Shown here piece after piece: positions 17,907 through 25,987 of a DNA stretch of 45,020 nucleotides; positions within the stretch are counted from its first letter, which is position 1; every line of letters starts with the position of its first letter. This stretch comes from Candidatus Nitrosocaldus sp. (GTDB taxonomy: Archaea; Thermoproteota; Nitrososphaeria; Nitrososphaerales; Nitrosocaldaceae): contig JANWZS010000005.1 in assembly GCA_025054855.1 (NCBI GenBank), positions 1 to 45,020 on the forward strand, written 5' to 3'. The notes below the pieces were generated by a model. That model was not told the origin of the DNA. It searched no databases and saw nothing but the letters and a program-made list of their open reading frames with translations. The position numbers and the translations under genes were made by a program.

Positions 17907-18434
17907 CTTAAGGTAGCCAAATGCCTTGTCGGGTAAGTTCCGACGTGCATGAATGGATCAACGAGGGCCCCGCTGTCCCCGCCTCCAACCCGGTGAACCC
18001 ACGTAACGTGGACGAACAGTCCACGGACATCCATCAGGGAGAGAAGACCCTGTGGAGCTTTACTGCAGCCTGTTGCTGCGGTACGGTTGCGGGTGCAGAG
18101 GGTAGCTGGGAGCCTTCGAAGGTGCCTCTCCGGGGGCACTGGAGGCGCAAGTGTAACACCAGCCACCTGTGACTGTATCGCTAACCCCGCGAGGGGGACA
18201 ACGGCAGGTGGGCAGTTCGGCTGGGGCGGCACCCCCTTGAAAAGGTATCGAGGGGGCCCAAAGGTTGGCTCAGGCGGGTCAGAACCCCGCTGGTGAGGGT
18301 AAGGCCAAAAGCCAGCCTGACTGGATCCCTAAACGCAGGGGATCCAGAGGGGAAACCCGGGCCTAACGATCCATCCAGTCCCCACTATTGGGGGCGGGTG
18401 GTGACAGAAAAGTTACCCCAGGGATAACAGGCTT

Positions 18435-18470
<36 letters not shown>

Positions 18471-18539
18471 GTACCTCGATGTCGGCTCTTCCCATCCTGG
18501 CCCTGCAGCAGGGGCCAAGGGTGAGGCTGCTCGCCTATC

Positions 18540-18585
<46 letters not shown>

Positions 18586-18885
18586 CTCTACCTGATGGAT
18601 GCGCGGTGGCCTGAGGGGAAGTCGCCCTTAGTACGAGAGGAACAGGGCGGCGTGGCCTCTGGTGTACCTGCTGTCCGAGGGGGCAGGCAGGGCAGCTAAG
18701 CCATCGGGGATAACCCCTGAAAGCATCTAAGGGGGAAGCCCCTCCCGAGAAGAGGCCACCACCGTTTAGGGGAGGGCGGCCATAGAAGATGGCGTTGATG
18801 GGGTGGGGGTGTAGACAGCAAGCCGCAAGGCGAGCTGTGAGCCCGCCACTCCCAATAGCCCAACGCAGCTATCCTGGAGCGCAAT

Positions 18886-18901
18886 AACCATGCGTGGCGA
18901 T
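18886..18901 (+). other. 3' arm of 23S processing stem
   Basis: AACCATGCGTGGCGAT is the partner of 15134-15149. Its position right after the 23S 3' end supports the mature end near 18875. Confidence 0.7.
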
Positions 18902-18951
18902 CCATACCATACCCACTCCACTCACTAAATAAACTAACCCTTACCTACACT

Positions 18952-18976
18952 CCCCATACCCATACCCATACCCATA
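18952..18976 (+). repeat. CCATAC hexamer microsatellite
   Basis: Four tandem ATACCC hexamers follow the rRNA operon. They lie between convergent transcripts, just before the end of the next minus-strand gene. Confidence 0.7.
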
Positions 18977-18989
18977 AATGACCAGTTCA

Positions 18990-19604
18990 TCATCCATGGA
19001 CTCTGCTGTCTGCTCTTCCCCCTCCTACAGGTATGTTGCATTGCGCTGCCAGTGATCTGAGTAGGGCAGTGATATCCTCTATCCTGTAATCTGCACCGAA
19101 TGCCCTAAGGCAGCCCATCCTGTACTCTCTACCCTTGATGGTATTGACCCACACCTCGTACCTGTACAGTAGTCTGAAGAGTATGCTCAGTGATCTCCTC
19201 ACATCATCATACTCATAATGCTCTGGCTCCCTCAGCATGGAGAGATCTGATAGACTCCATACGTCAGCGATCACATCCTCTCCCCCTACTCCTCCCCTTC
19301 CTCTTCCTCCTCTACAACCACCATCCAAGGCAGGGTCGAGTATCTTGGGTACGTATCTGTGCCTACTTATGAATACTGAACCATTATCCCTCCTCACCAT
19401 CATACCGAAACCCCACAGCACAACCTCACAACCCTCAACGAGTATATGGTACCTGCTACTTCCAGCATCTGGATCTGGAGGCCTGTACCTCCTGAACCCG
19501 AAGAGTAGGAGCAGGTTACCATCACACTCTATATCCCTACCGATGTTCCATAGCATCAGGTCTATGAGCCTCTGCATGGATCTGGCATCTGCCCCTAGCA
19601 TCAT
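18990..19604 (-). CDS. conserved hypothetical protein, operon partner of DUF169 protein
   Basis: The protein has 204 residues, soluble, with alpha/beta character. A Gly/Arg-rich low-complexity loop (residues about 92-108) splits it in two. I do not recognise the family. It starts 9 nt after the DUF169 stop codon, so the two genes are translated from one message. The conserved-looking N-terminal half (MQRLIDLMLWNIG ... ILVEGCEVVLWGFG) and the C-terminal half with paired aromatic residues suggest a folded enzyme or binding protein, but nothing catalytic is evident. Confidence 0.65.
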   Translation of the reverse strand: MMLGADARSMQRLIDLMLWNIGRDIECDGNLLLLFGFRRYRPPDPDAGSSRYHILVEGCEVVLWGFGMMVRRDNGSVFISRHRYVPKILDPALDGGCRGGRGRGGVGGEDVIADVWSLSDLSMLREPEHYEYDDVRRSLSILFRLLYRYEVWVNTIKGREYRMGCLRAFGADYRIEDITALLRSLAAQCNIPVGGGRADSRVHG

Positions 19605-19613
19605 ACATGCTCA

Positions 19614-20333
19614 TCATACAAGCATGGTCTTGTTTGCGTGCAGGAACTCCTCTGCCTTGACTATAGGTCTCAGGTGCTCTACCAACCTCTCCACGACGTT
19701 AGAGTGTATGGCAACGAAGAGGCTGCTCTCATCGTAAGGTGTCCTGAGCCTGCTCGGTGTGCATCCTAGCCCTATGGCAACACCCTCCCTGCTATACGCC
19801 TCTGCCAGTATTGCGCATGTGGGCTTGCTCCTCACCCTGTACTCTATCCCTGCATGCTCTGCCGCATCCACTACAAGCATCGCCTGTGCTGCATTGCAGA
19901 AGAACACTAGCAGATCTAACCTGCTAGCATCCTCCTCACTCAACCCATCCACTGGTGTGTAGTGTATAACCTTGCTCCTTGGGAGCCTAGGCAGCCTAGC
20001 TATCTCATCCCTGCCTATCCATCCTATGCTGGTCAAGAGCATCACATCCTCATTGCTGAGTACCTCGCCTACCTCCCTTAGGCCGTGTGTCACCTTGCCT
20101 ATACTGCACCTATGATCATCCTCAACGGTGTAGAATGAGGAGTCTATACCTAGCCTCCAGAATGTGCAGCTCGCTGGTGCATAGCCGGTGAACCTCTCCT
20201 CCATCATCATCATCATCATCTCCCCCATCCCTGAAGGCCCAGCACCCTCACTGTCAAGGCGTATAGCAACTGGGCTATTCTCAAGCCTCAATAGGGCACC
20301 TATATCCTTCAGTGCATCCGTCTTTACGCCCAT
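19614..20333 (-). CDS. DUF169 family protein
   Basis: The protein has 239 residues. The N-terminal LENSPVAIRL, followed by a Cys-containing segment (PASCTFWRLG) and the C-terminal CTPSRLRTPYDESSLFVAIHS, match the DUF169 (COG2043) family, whose biochemical role is unknown. Cys residues in ASCTF, FFCNAAQ, PTCAIL and GLGCTPSR could bind a metal. A run of six Met at about residues 39-44 is encoded by an ATG microsatellite. Unlike most genes here it has a strong ribosome-binding site, described separately. Confidence 0.8.
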   Translation of the reverse strand: MGVKTDALKDIGALLRLENSPVAIRLDSEGAGPSGMGEMMMMMMEERFTGYAPASCTFWRLGIDSSFYTVEDDHRCSIGKVTHGLREVGEVLSNEDVMLLTSIGWIGRDEIARLPRLPRSKVIHYTPVDGLSEEDASRLDLLVFFCNAAQAMLVVDAAEHAGIEYRVRSKPTCAILAEAYSREGVAIGLGCTPSRLRTPYDESSLFVAIHSNVVERLVEHLRPIVKAEEFLHANKTMLV

Positions 20334-20336
20334 CCC

Positions 20337-20348
20337 ATCACCTCCTTA
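20337..20348 (-). promoter_or_regulatory. exceptionally strong Shine-Dalgarno site
   Basis: TAAGGAGGTGAT on the minus strand ends just before the DUF169 start codon and is complementary over all 12 bases to the 16S 3' tail at 14994-15005. It confirms ATG 20333 as the start and implies a leadered message, in contrast to the leaderless genes around it. An A/T-rich inverted pattern (TACTA ... TAGTA) at about 20367-20384 may be the promoter or an operator. Confidence 0.8.
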
Positions 20349-20513
20349 ATAATCTAAGGGATACTTACTATTAAATATTAGTATGGATAACTTACATTAA
20401 TATTTAAGAAGGCGTGCACCCATCTCAAGGTGCAAATGATTAAATTATTAATCTACCGATATGAGGGCGATGCTTATTGTAAGATGGGCAGAGCGTAACC
20501 GCTGCAAGGATGA

Positions 20514-21110
20514 ATGTGGAGAGGCCAGATACGGGAGGAGGTTGGTGTGGCTAGTAGAGGTATGAGAGGTGTTGCTGCAAGTGATGGTGGTATGTGTAGG
20601 GTATCCCTGCTGGCCTACATGCTCAGGGATGATGATCCGAGCAAGTGCAGTGCAAGCAAGCTGCTGAGGTTCAACATGCTCAGGAGGGTCAGGAGGGTGC
20701 CATACAGGACCATACTGCTAGATCCATACTCTGAAATACCACTAATCAGGCACGATGCCTGTGATCGTGCAACGCTCACACTGACGCTGGTAGACTGCTC
20801 ATGGGTCAATGCCCAGAGGGTATTCTCTAGACTCAAGGCAGAGAAGAGGAGAAGGCTCCCGCTCCTACTCGCAGCAAACCCAGTCAACTATGCTAGGGTG
20901 GCGATGCTCAGCAGTGTAGAGGCCCTGGCAGCAGCATGCTACATACTTGGCTACGAGGGTATTGCGCATGAGATGCTGGCAAAGTTCAAGTGGGGTGGCA
21001 CGTTCTTGACGCTCAATGGTGATCTCCTTGATGAGTATAGGAGGGCTGAGAGTGTGGATGATGTTGCAAGGATAGAGCGTGAGTATCTAGCAGTACATCA
21101 TCCAGACTAA
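20514..21110 (+). CDS. tsr3: Tsr3-like rRNA aminocarboxypropyltransferase (DUF367)
   Basis: The conserved region begins VSLLAYMLRDDDPSKCSASKLLRF, which carries the SAM-binding DPxKC(S/T)AxKL signature of Tsr3. It continues with LLDPYSE, LVDCSWVNA and LLAANPVNYAR ... SSVEALAAACYILG, all typical. Tsr3 transfers the 3-amino-3-carboxypropyl group of SAM to a hypermodified uridine in small-subunit rRNA. The conserved part starts only at about residue 27, so ATG 20562 or 20592 may be the true start. A TATA-like run at 20438-20452 would give a leadered transcript. Confidence 0.9.
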   Translation: MWRGQIREEVGVASRGMRGVAASDGGMCRVSLLAYMLRDDDPSKCSASKLLRFNMLRRVRRVPYRTILLDPYSEIPLIRHDACDRATLTLTLVDCSWVNAQRVFSRLKAEKRRRLPLLLAANPVNYARVAMLSSVEALAAACYILGYEGIAHEMLAKFKWGGTFLTLNGDLLDEYRRAESVDDVARIEREYLAVHHPD

Positions 21111-21122
21111 CAAGGCGTGTAG

Positions 21123-21980
21123 TTAATGATGATGATCTGGAGGTGGTATATAGAAGCGCAGCCTTGCATTATGGTAATCCCTTATCACCGTCCTCGCTGC
21201 CTCCTCCAGTAGGGGCTCGCCATCGCTCCTGTAGAACCAGCCCCTCCTCCTCGCTATCTCCTCCAGTATCTCGTAAGGGTTGGTGGTGCTTACACCGTAC
21301 GCATCCTTAACCGCATCTGGGTTGTAGATGAGTGCACGCTCGAGTAGCCTACATGCTGGTTCTACTGGGTCACTCAACTCCTCAGGTGCAGCGCATCTCA
21401 CAGCGTATGCTACAGGGTCTACATGCTCGATCTCAACGGGTAGCATGCCAGGGGTATCGTACATGTACAGGTTATCTGCTATCCTGAATGCCTGCACACC
21501 CCTTGTGTATCCTGGGCTCCCTGGCACCGGGCTAGTACCTGCACCATGCCTCCTCCTCAGCGCATTGATCAGGGATGACTTGCCCGTCTTTGGATAGCCC
21601 ACAACTAGTGCCACACTCTTACCTCCAGTAACGGCCATCCACAGTGCCGATCTTGCGTGCATACGCCTCGCCCTGCTCCTGCTCCTCGCATACCTAAGCA
21701 TCAGCCCCCTCAGCCTATCTATACCCTCCATACTCTTGCTAGATGTGCATATGCACGTCAACCCTTCAGCAGAGAACCTCTCAACCCATCCATATGCTAT
21801 ACCCTGTGGCACAAGGTCACACTTGTTGAGCACTACCATCAGTACCTTGCCCCTCTTGAGTACATGCCCCTCAAGCCTCCTGCTCCTGGTATACTCTGGC
21901 TCCCTAGCATCTATGACCTCAAGCACAATATCAGCACCATCAACCATCTTAGCGATCTGCTCCCATCTCACAATCCTCAT
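21123..21980 (-). CDS. circularly permuted GTPase, YlqF/YawG type
   Basis: The protein has about 285 residues. GTPase motifs occur in permuted order: G4 NKCD, G5 TSSKS, G1 GYPKTGKSS, then G3 DTPG. This is the order of the YlqF/RbgA/YawG family of ribosome-assembly GTPases. I start it at ATG 21980, because the longer frame to 22133 would run through the RNase P RNA gene and has no conserved residues. An A/T-rich box (22001-22012) lies 26 nt upstream. A role in large-subunit assembly is known for bacterial relatives and is likely here. Confidence 0.9.
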   Translation of the reverse strand: MRIVRWEQIAKMVDGADIVLEVIDAREPEYTRSRRLEGHVLKRGKVLMVVLNKCDLVPQGIAYGWVERFSAEGLTCICTSSKSMEGIDRLRGLMLRYARSRSRARRMHARSALWMAVTGGKSVALVVGYPKTGKSSLINALRRRHGAGTSPVPGSPGYTRGVQAFRIADNLYMYDTPGMLPVEIEHVDPVAYAVRCAAPEELSDPVEPACRLLERALIYNPDAVKDAYGVSTTNPYEILEEIARRRGWFYRSDGEPLLEEAARTVIRDYHNARLRFYIPPPDHHH

Positions 21981-21984
21981 CCTT

Positions 21985-22012
21985 ACCTTATATACTGGAT
22001 GAGTAATATTAT
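21985..22012. promoter_or_regulatory. divergent promoters for RNase P RNA and the GTPase gene
   Basis: Two TATA-like boxes lie within 28 bases. CTTATATA (about 21986-21993) faces right, 26 nt from the RNase P RNA start near 22017. AATAATATTA (about 22001-22012) faces left, 26 nt from the GTPase ATG at 21980. The boxes are arranged face to face, so the two initiation complexes would compete for space. Confidence 0.6.
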
Positions 22013-22016
22013 TGGT

Positions 22017-22305
22017 GGTGGTGCAAGCTGGTGGGCAGGTCACCTGTGAAAGGAGGAAACTCCTCCCTCCAGGCAGGGATGCGGCCCAGCGATGGGCAGC
22101 CAGGGATGGCTGGCAACGGTACAGAAATGGCATCCGACCTAGGGCAAGATGATGCCTAGAAGGCTGATACTCCTAGGGTAGGAGTGAAACAACCGACCCG
22201 CATGGAGCAAGGCCAAACAGGGTCGATGATACCTGCCAGAGACCCAGGTAGGCCGCTCAGCCGAATCCTGCCAAGAACAGAAGGAGGGTTACTACCAGCA
22301 TGCAC
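22017..22305 (+). ncRNA. rnpB: RNase P RNA (archaeal)
   Basis: The RNA is about 290 nt. The 5' GTGCAAGCTGGT pairs with the 3' ACCAGCATGCAC as P1. Universal conserved regions are visible: GAGGAAACTCC (CR-I) near 22053, ACAGAAATG (CR-IV) near 22121, and near the 3' end ACAGAAGGAGGGTTAC, the archaeal CR-V/3' segment. The GC-rich composition stands out from the surroundings. It is the catalytic RNA that trims tRNA 5' ends. The ends are estimated from P1 pairing and the upstream TATA box. Confidence 0.85.
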
Positions 22306-22379
22306 CACCAACCATCTAACCAACAACCATGGGTAGTGCAATGGTAGCAACGACAATTAAAAATAAAGGATGATAGCTT

Positions 22380-23444
22380 CTACTTCTTGTTGGCTCTCCA
22401 TATGACGAAGCCTGCTATTGCACCCATCATGCCAGCGAATGTCAGAAGTACCATCAGCGGGAAGTTACCTGTGGATGCCTGCTGTAACCTGCCCCCTGGA
22501 TCGCTCAGATACACCCTGGCAGCATCACCGTGGTCATCCCTTATAGGCTCTGCCCAGTAGTATATATCAAGGGTAGCGCTTATTGGAGGGTCCTGTATGG
22601 TCATGTAGTATGTACTCCCATCTATTGTAGCCTGAGCGGATAGTATCCTTGGTGGGTGCTGCCCCTCCCTGATGCTACCCTCACCTGCACTCACCACTGT
22701 GACTGCAGGTGCTGGTTCATTGACGCCCCACTTCTCTGCCTCTGCCATGCTCTGAAGTGCGTTTATCAACTTGTGCCACTGTGTTATTGGCAGCTCGCCT
22801 ATCCTCTCATAGTTCATCAATGGATCATCTAGCATCTCTGAGAACTTGCTGTCCCTGCTGAGCAGGCTCACAACCTCTGGATGCTTGACCTCAAGGTAGC
22901 CTCTGATGGTGTTTATGTCCATATTCACTGTAGTGCCATCTGCGTTGAGTGTTATAGGTACCTGCCCATTCACCCTGAACCCTCTCCAGTTGAGGTCTAT
23001 TATTGCTGGCTGATCGTACAGTGCCTCCTGTATCACTATCCCGCTGAGTAGTAGTTTGAGCGTTAGGCTCTGCTGCATGGTAACCTTGATACCATCATCC
23101 TGTAGGGCAACGTTGTACACGACCTCCTTGACCTCTGCCACCCTTGCTGGTGAGCGTACCTCTAGGAGTGCTTCGTTGATCTTCTCCTTGAGAACCTCTA
23201 TACCTGGACTACCATCGTTTGCCCTGAATATCACCCTCTCGTTGACACCAGAGAGCAGATCCTTCAACTTGCCCCCCTGGGGGTGCTCTATAGTAGTTAC
23301 CCTCACTGATAGGAACTCAACACCAACCTCATTCTGTGGCGTGAACACCTGCGCAGTCCTGATCTGGGATGCGAGTGCTGAAGGCATAACCGATACCGCT
23401 AACAGTGCTATCAGCGATAATGCTAACATTTGGCGTTTATGCAT
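22380..23444 (-). CDS. secreted protein with C-terminal membrane anchor
   Basis: The protein has 354 residues. A clear signal peptide (MHKRQMLALSLIALLAVSVM, cleavage after ALA-S near residue 26) is followed by a mixed alpha/beta ectodomain of about 290 residues. A C-terminal helix (FPLMVLLTFAGMMGAIAGFVIW) then ends in RANKK. There is no Cys and no recognised family; the plan matches thaumarchaeal surface proteins. A TATA run at about 23465-23477 sits 26 nt from the start codon. RNase P RNA ends 75 nt beyond the stop codon on the opposite strand. Confidence 0.75.
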   Translation of the reverse strand: MHKRQMLALSLIALLAVSVMPSALASQIRTAQVFTPQNEVGVEFLSVRVTTIEHPQGGKLKDLLSGVNERVIFRANDGSPGIEVLKEKINEALLEVRSPARVAEVKEVVYNVALQDDGIKVTMQQSLTLKLLLSGIVIQEALYDQPAIIDLNWRGFRVNGQVPITLNADGTTVNMDINTIRGYLEVKHPEVVSLLSRDSKFSEMLDDPLMNYERIGELPITQWHKLINALQSMAEAEKWGVNEPAPAVTVVSAGEGSIREGQHPPRILSAQATIDGSTYYMTIQDPPISATLDIYYWAEPIRDDHGDAARVYLSDPGGRLQQASTGNFPLMVLLTFAGMMGAIAGFVIWRANKK

Positions 23445-23595
23445 TGGAGCTTATTACTCAGCTTCTTTTTATAAACTTTTGTACTCGATTTATCAACTAA
23501 AAGTTAGAGGGTCAGGTGTGTGAGAGCATACACCACACATATAATAATTGTAATACTAGATAATCATATTTTAGAGGGTACGTGCACTATTCAAT

Positions 23596-24591
23596 ATGCA
23601 TGAGATGCATGTTGTGGTGCTCTCTGGTGGGACCGGCTCGGTCAAGCTCGCTAGAGCACTCTACAGGCTTGAGCAGGAGGGTAGCGTTGGTAGAAGCAAC
23701 TGCGGCTGTAGTGGTAGAAGTGACTACAAGCATGATGAGCGTATACATCTGAGCATAGTATGCAATGTGGGCGATAACGTGTGGATGCATGGCCTCTACA
23801 TATGCCCAGATATAGATACCATAGTGTATGGACTAGCAGGGGTACTGGATAGGGTCAGGGGGTGGGGTATAGCCTATGATACGTTCAACTGCCTCGCCCA
23901 ACTGGCACTGCTGGAGGGGGAGCAGTGGTTCATGCTTGGGGATAGGGACATGGCCATGCATATAGTGAGGAGCAGGATGCTCAGGGAAGGGAGGAGGCTG
24001 TGCGAGGTTACAGGCTACGTATGCTCCAAGCTGGGCATAAACGCAAATGTGCTGCCTGCAAGTGATGACCATGTGGAGACGAGGATGGTGACAGATCGAG
24101 GGGAGATGCACCTGCAGGAGTTCTGGGTTAGGTACAAGGGTACCCTAGATGTGAATGGTGTAGTGTACAGGGGGGTGGAGAATGCCAGGGCGTGTGATGA
24201 TGCACTCCATGCAGTAGAGGAGGCTGATACGATAATAATTGCACCAGCGAACCCTGTGAGCAGCATCCTCCCTATACTTGCAGTAAAGGAGTTGGGTGAT
24301 GCCGTAAGGAGGGCGAGGAGTAGGTGCATAGCGGTCAGCCCAATAGTAGGCAGTAGCCCAGTGAGCGGACCGGCAGCGAAGTACATGAGGGCATTGGGCT
24401 ACGATGTGAACCCTGTATCTATAGCGTGCATGTACAGGGAGTTCGCATCCAGGCTGGTTATACATGGGACCGATGAGCATTATGCAGATACCATAAGGGG
24501 TATGGGTTTGGATGTGTACACAACAGACATACTCATGGATGATGAGCATGATGAGCTTAGACTCGCATCGTACCTGCTCTCCATCAGATAG
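23596..24591 (+). CDS. cofD: CofD, 2-phospho-L-lactate transferase (F420 biosynthesis)
   Basis: The protein has 331 residues. The N-terminal LSGGTGSVKLARALYRL, the CNVGDNVWMHGLYICPDIDTI segment and the C-terminal VSPIVGSSPVSGPAAKYMRALG are signatures of CofD/FbiA. The enzyme joins the activated 2-phospholactate unit (or its phosphoenolpyruvate counterpart) to the deazaflavin Fo, making F420-0. A Cys/Gly/Ser-rich insert at about residues 35-48 is unusual. The start ATG 23596 has a TATA box about 26 nt upstream (23565-23573). cofC follows 40 nt downstream, making a compact F420 unit. Confidence 0.93.
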   Translation: MHEMHVVVLSGGTGSVKLARALYRLEQEGSVGRSNCGCSGRSDYKHDERIHLSIVCNVGDNVWMHGLYICPDIDTIVYGLAGVLDRVRGWGIAYDTFNCLAQLALLEGEQWFMLGDRDMAMHIVRSRMLREGRRLCEVTGYVCSKLGINANVLPASDDHVETRMVTDRGEMHLQEFWVRYKGTLDVNGVVYRGVENARACDDALHAVEEADTIIIAPANPVSSILPILAVKELGDAVRRARSRCIAVSPIVGSSPVSGPAAKYMRALGYDVNPVSIACMYREFASRLVIHGTDEHYADTIRGMGLDVYTTDILMDDEHDELRLASYLLSIR

Positions 24592-24631
24592 AGTTATTAT
24601 TACTGGTTCATACTGATCCTGTAGTATAGGG

Positions 24632-25288
24632 ATGAGGCTATGTGCAGTGATACCAGTTAAGAGCCTTGCCAAGGGTAAGAGCAGGCTCGCTGGGCTGCTG
24701 AGCATTGAGGAGCGCATAAGCCTGTCGGTTGCTATGCTGAGGGATATGCTCGAATGCCTGTGCTCCTCACCCTACATAGCCTCTACGGTGATAGTCAGCA
24801 GTGATCCGCTCATCAAGGGTATCGCTAGGGAGTTCAACACCATACTCGTTGAGGATGATGTGGAGCATGGTGTTAATACTGCAGTTGCACTTGCAGATTA
24901 TATAGCGAGGGGGTACGATGCCAGTGTGGTGCTACCTCATGACCTCCCCCTGATAGATGCCATAGATCTGGCCATGCTCTACACCTCTACACTGCACAAT
25001 GCAAGGTGTGTAGTTATAACCCCATCCAGCAGGCTCGATGGCACCAATGTACTGCTTAGGAGGCCCCCTGACATCATCAGCACACACTACGATGAGGATA
25101 GTTACATACTCCACGTCAAAGAAGCCCTAGCAAGCAATGCTAGGGTGAAGATACTCCTGAGCAGTAGGCTCATGTTCGATGTCGATGAGCCTGAGGATGT
25201 ACGTGCGTTACTAGCAAAAAACCATGAATGCAATGCAAGGAGGTACCTGCTGAGTATACTCGATGGGGCCAAGAAGGGGAGTATATAA
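24632..25288 (+). CDS. cofC: CofC, 2-phospho-L-lactate guanylyltransferase
   Basis: The protein has 218 residues. The N-terminal CAVIPVKSLAKGKSRLAGLLS is the nucleotide-binding loop of CofC/FbiD, and the VVLPHDLPLIDAIDL segment is the usual metal-binding D-x-P-L motif. The enzyme activates 2-phospholactate (or phosphoenolpyruvate) with GTP, making the substrate for CofD encoded immediately upstream. The two genes are probably one transcription unit. Confidence 0.93.
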   Translation: MRLCAVIPVKSLAKGKSRLAGLLSIEERISLSVAMLRDMLECLCSSPYIASTVIVSSDPLIKGIAREFNTILVEDDVEHGVNTAVALADYIARGYDASVVLPHDLPLIDAIDLAMLYTSTLHNARCVVITPSSRLDGTNVLLRRPPDIISTHYDEDSYILHVKEALASNARVKILLSSRLMFDVDEPEDVRALLAKNHECNARRYLLSILDGAKKGSI

Positions 25289-25545
25289 GTATAAGATGGT
25301 TATGGCGATGATGGTGATATGCTTGTAGTAAGAAGGAGGAGGTGATTATGGCGCATATGCACAGGTTCCATCCAATCCAGAATTCTGCGGTAGTGTTACT
25401 CGATTGTACAATACGTTACTGTCGTAAATATGCCAGTCCTCTGTATACAGTGCAGTCCTACTGCTACTGCCAGATCTTACTCTAGGCGTACGTGTATGTG
25501 AAGCTTATTCCGTGTAGTATGTAGAATAGTGGGAATTATAAATGG
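25289..25545. other. gene-poor stretch
   Basis: I see no gene here. The stretch leads into the AbrB relic. Confidence 0.4.
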
Positions 25546-25690
25546 ATGGTCGAGATCGACTAGAGGGAGGCTGACCATTCCAAAGGAGTTGCGCATGAGA
25601 CTAGCCATAATCATACCTGCTGGTTCATTCTTCATAATCACCCCTTCAAGGGTACCAGATGAGGAGGCAATGGATTGGTTAGTTGGTTAG
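25546..25690 (+). pseudogene. frameshifted AbrB/SpoVT-type antitoxin relic
   Basis: ATG 25546 gives MVEID and then a stop codon. Skipping one base (T at 25561) opens a frame reading RGRLTIPKELRMRLA, then IPAGSFFIITPSRVPDEEAM and DWLVG before TAG. The (K/R)GRxTIPKELR motif is the swapped-hairpin DNA-binding core of AbrB-like antitoxins, complete at about 48 residues. A single-base insertion explains the break. Downstream to 25900 a damaged VapC partner might have existed, but nothing convincing remains. Confidence 0.65.
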
Positions 25691-25709
25691 TTAGTTAGTT
25701 GGTTAGTTA
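25675..25709 (+). repeat. GGTTAGTT/TTAG microsatellite
   Basis: A 35-base run of TTAG and TTGG tetramers begins inside the end of the AbrB relic and continues beyond its stop codon. It resembles slippage-generated satellite DNA. Confidence 0.75.
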
Positions 25710-25987
25710 CAGAGAAGGATGGAAGCAGACTCGGCACTTGCTGAGAGCTACCAGTAGGATGCGAGAGCGTGTAAGGCTGAGGGGGCAGGTCGATGCTCTA
25801 GACATCCACTGTATGCCAAGAGGAAGACTACTGCAAGCAAGGTCATACTGAAGATCGTAAACGGTGACTTATGCACATCGAGGATGCTTAATGGGATATA
25901 CAATCTACGCTCATCACCTCCATGAGTTACTAGATTCTCTACCAGAAGAGACTTACATTTTTATTGGTCGGTATGGATACTGCCCAC
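25710..25987. other. gene-poor stretch upstream of ilvD
   Basis: No gene is called here. A TATA-like box, ACATTTTTATT at 25955-25965, is placed 26 nt before ATG 25988 and is taken as the ilvD promoter. Confidence 0.5.

Noticed and set aside
20461-20565. 34-codon frame starting at ATG 20461, just after a TATA-like run, overlapping Tsr3
   Set aside because: It has no conserved features and runs in a different frame from the Tsr3 gene; probably leader sequence.
21981-22133. N-terminal extension of the permuted GTPase
   Set aside because: It would cross the divergent promoters and the RNase P RNA 5' end, and its residues look like antisense RNA-gene sequence.
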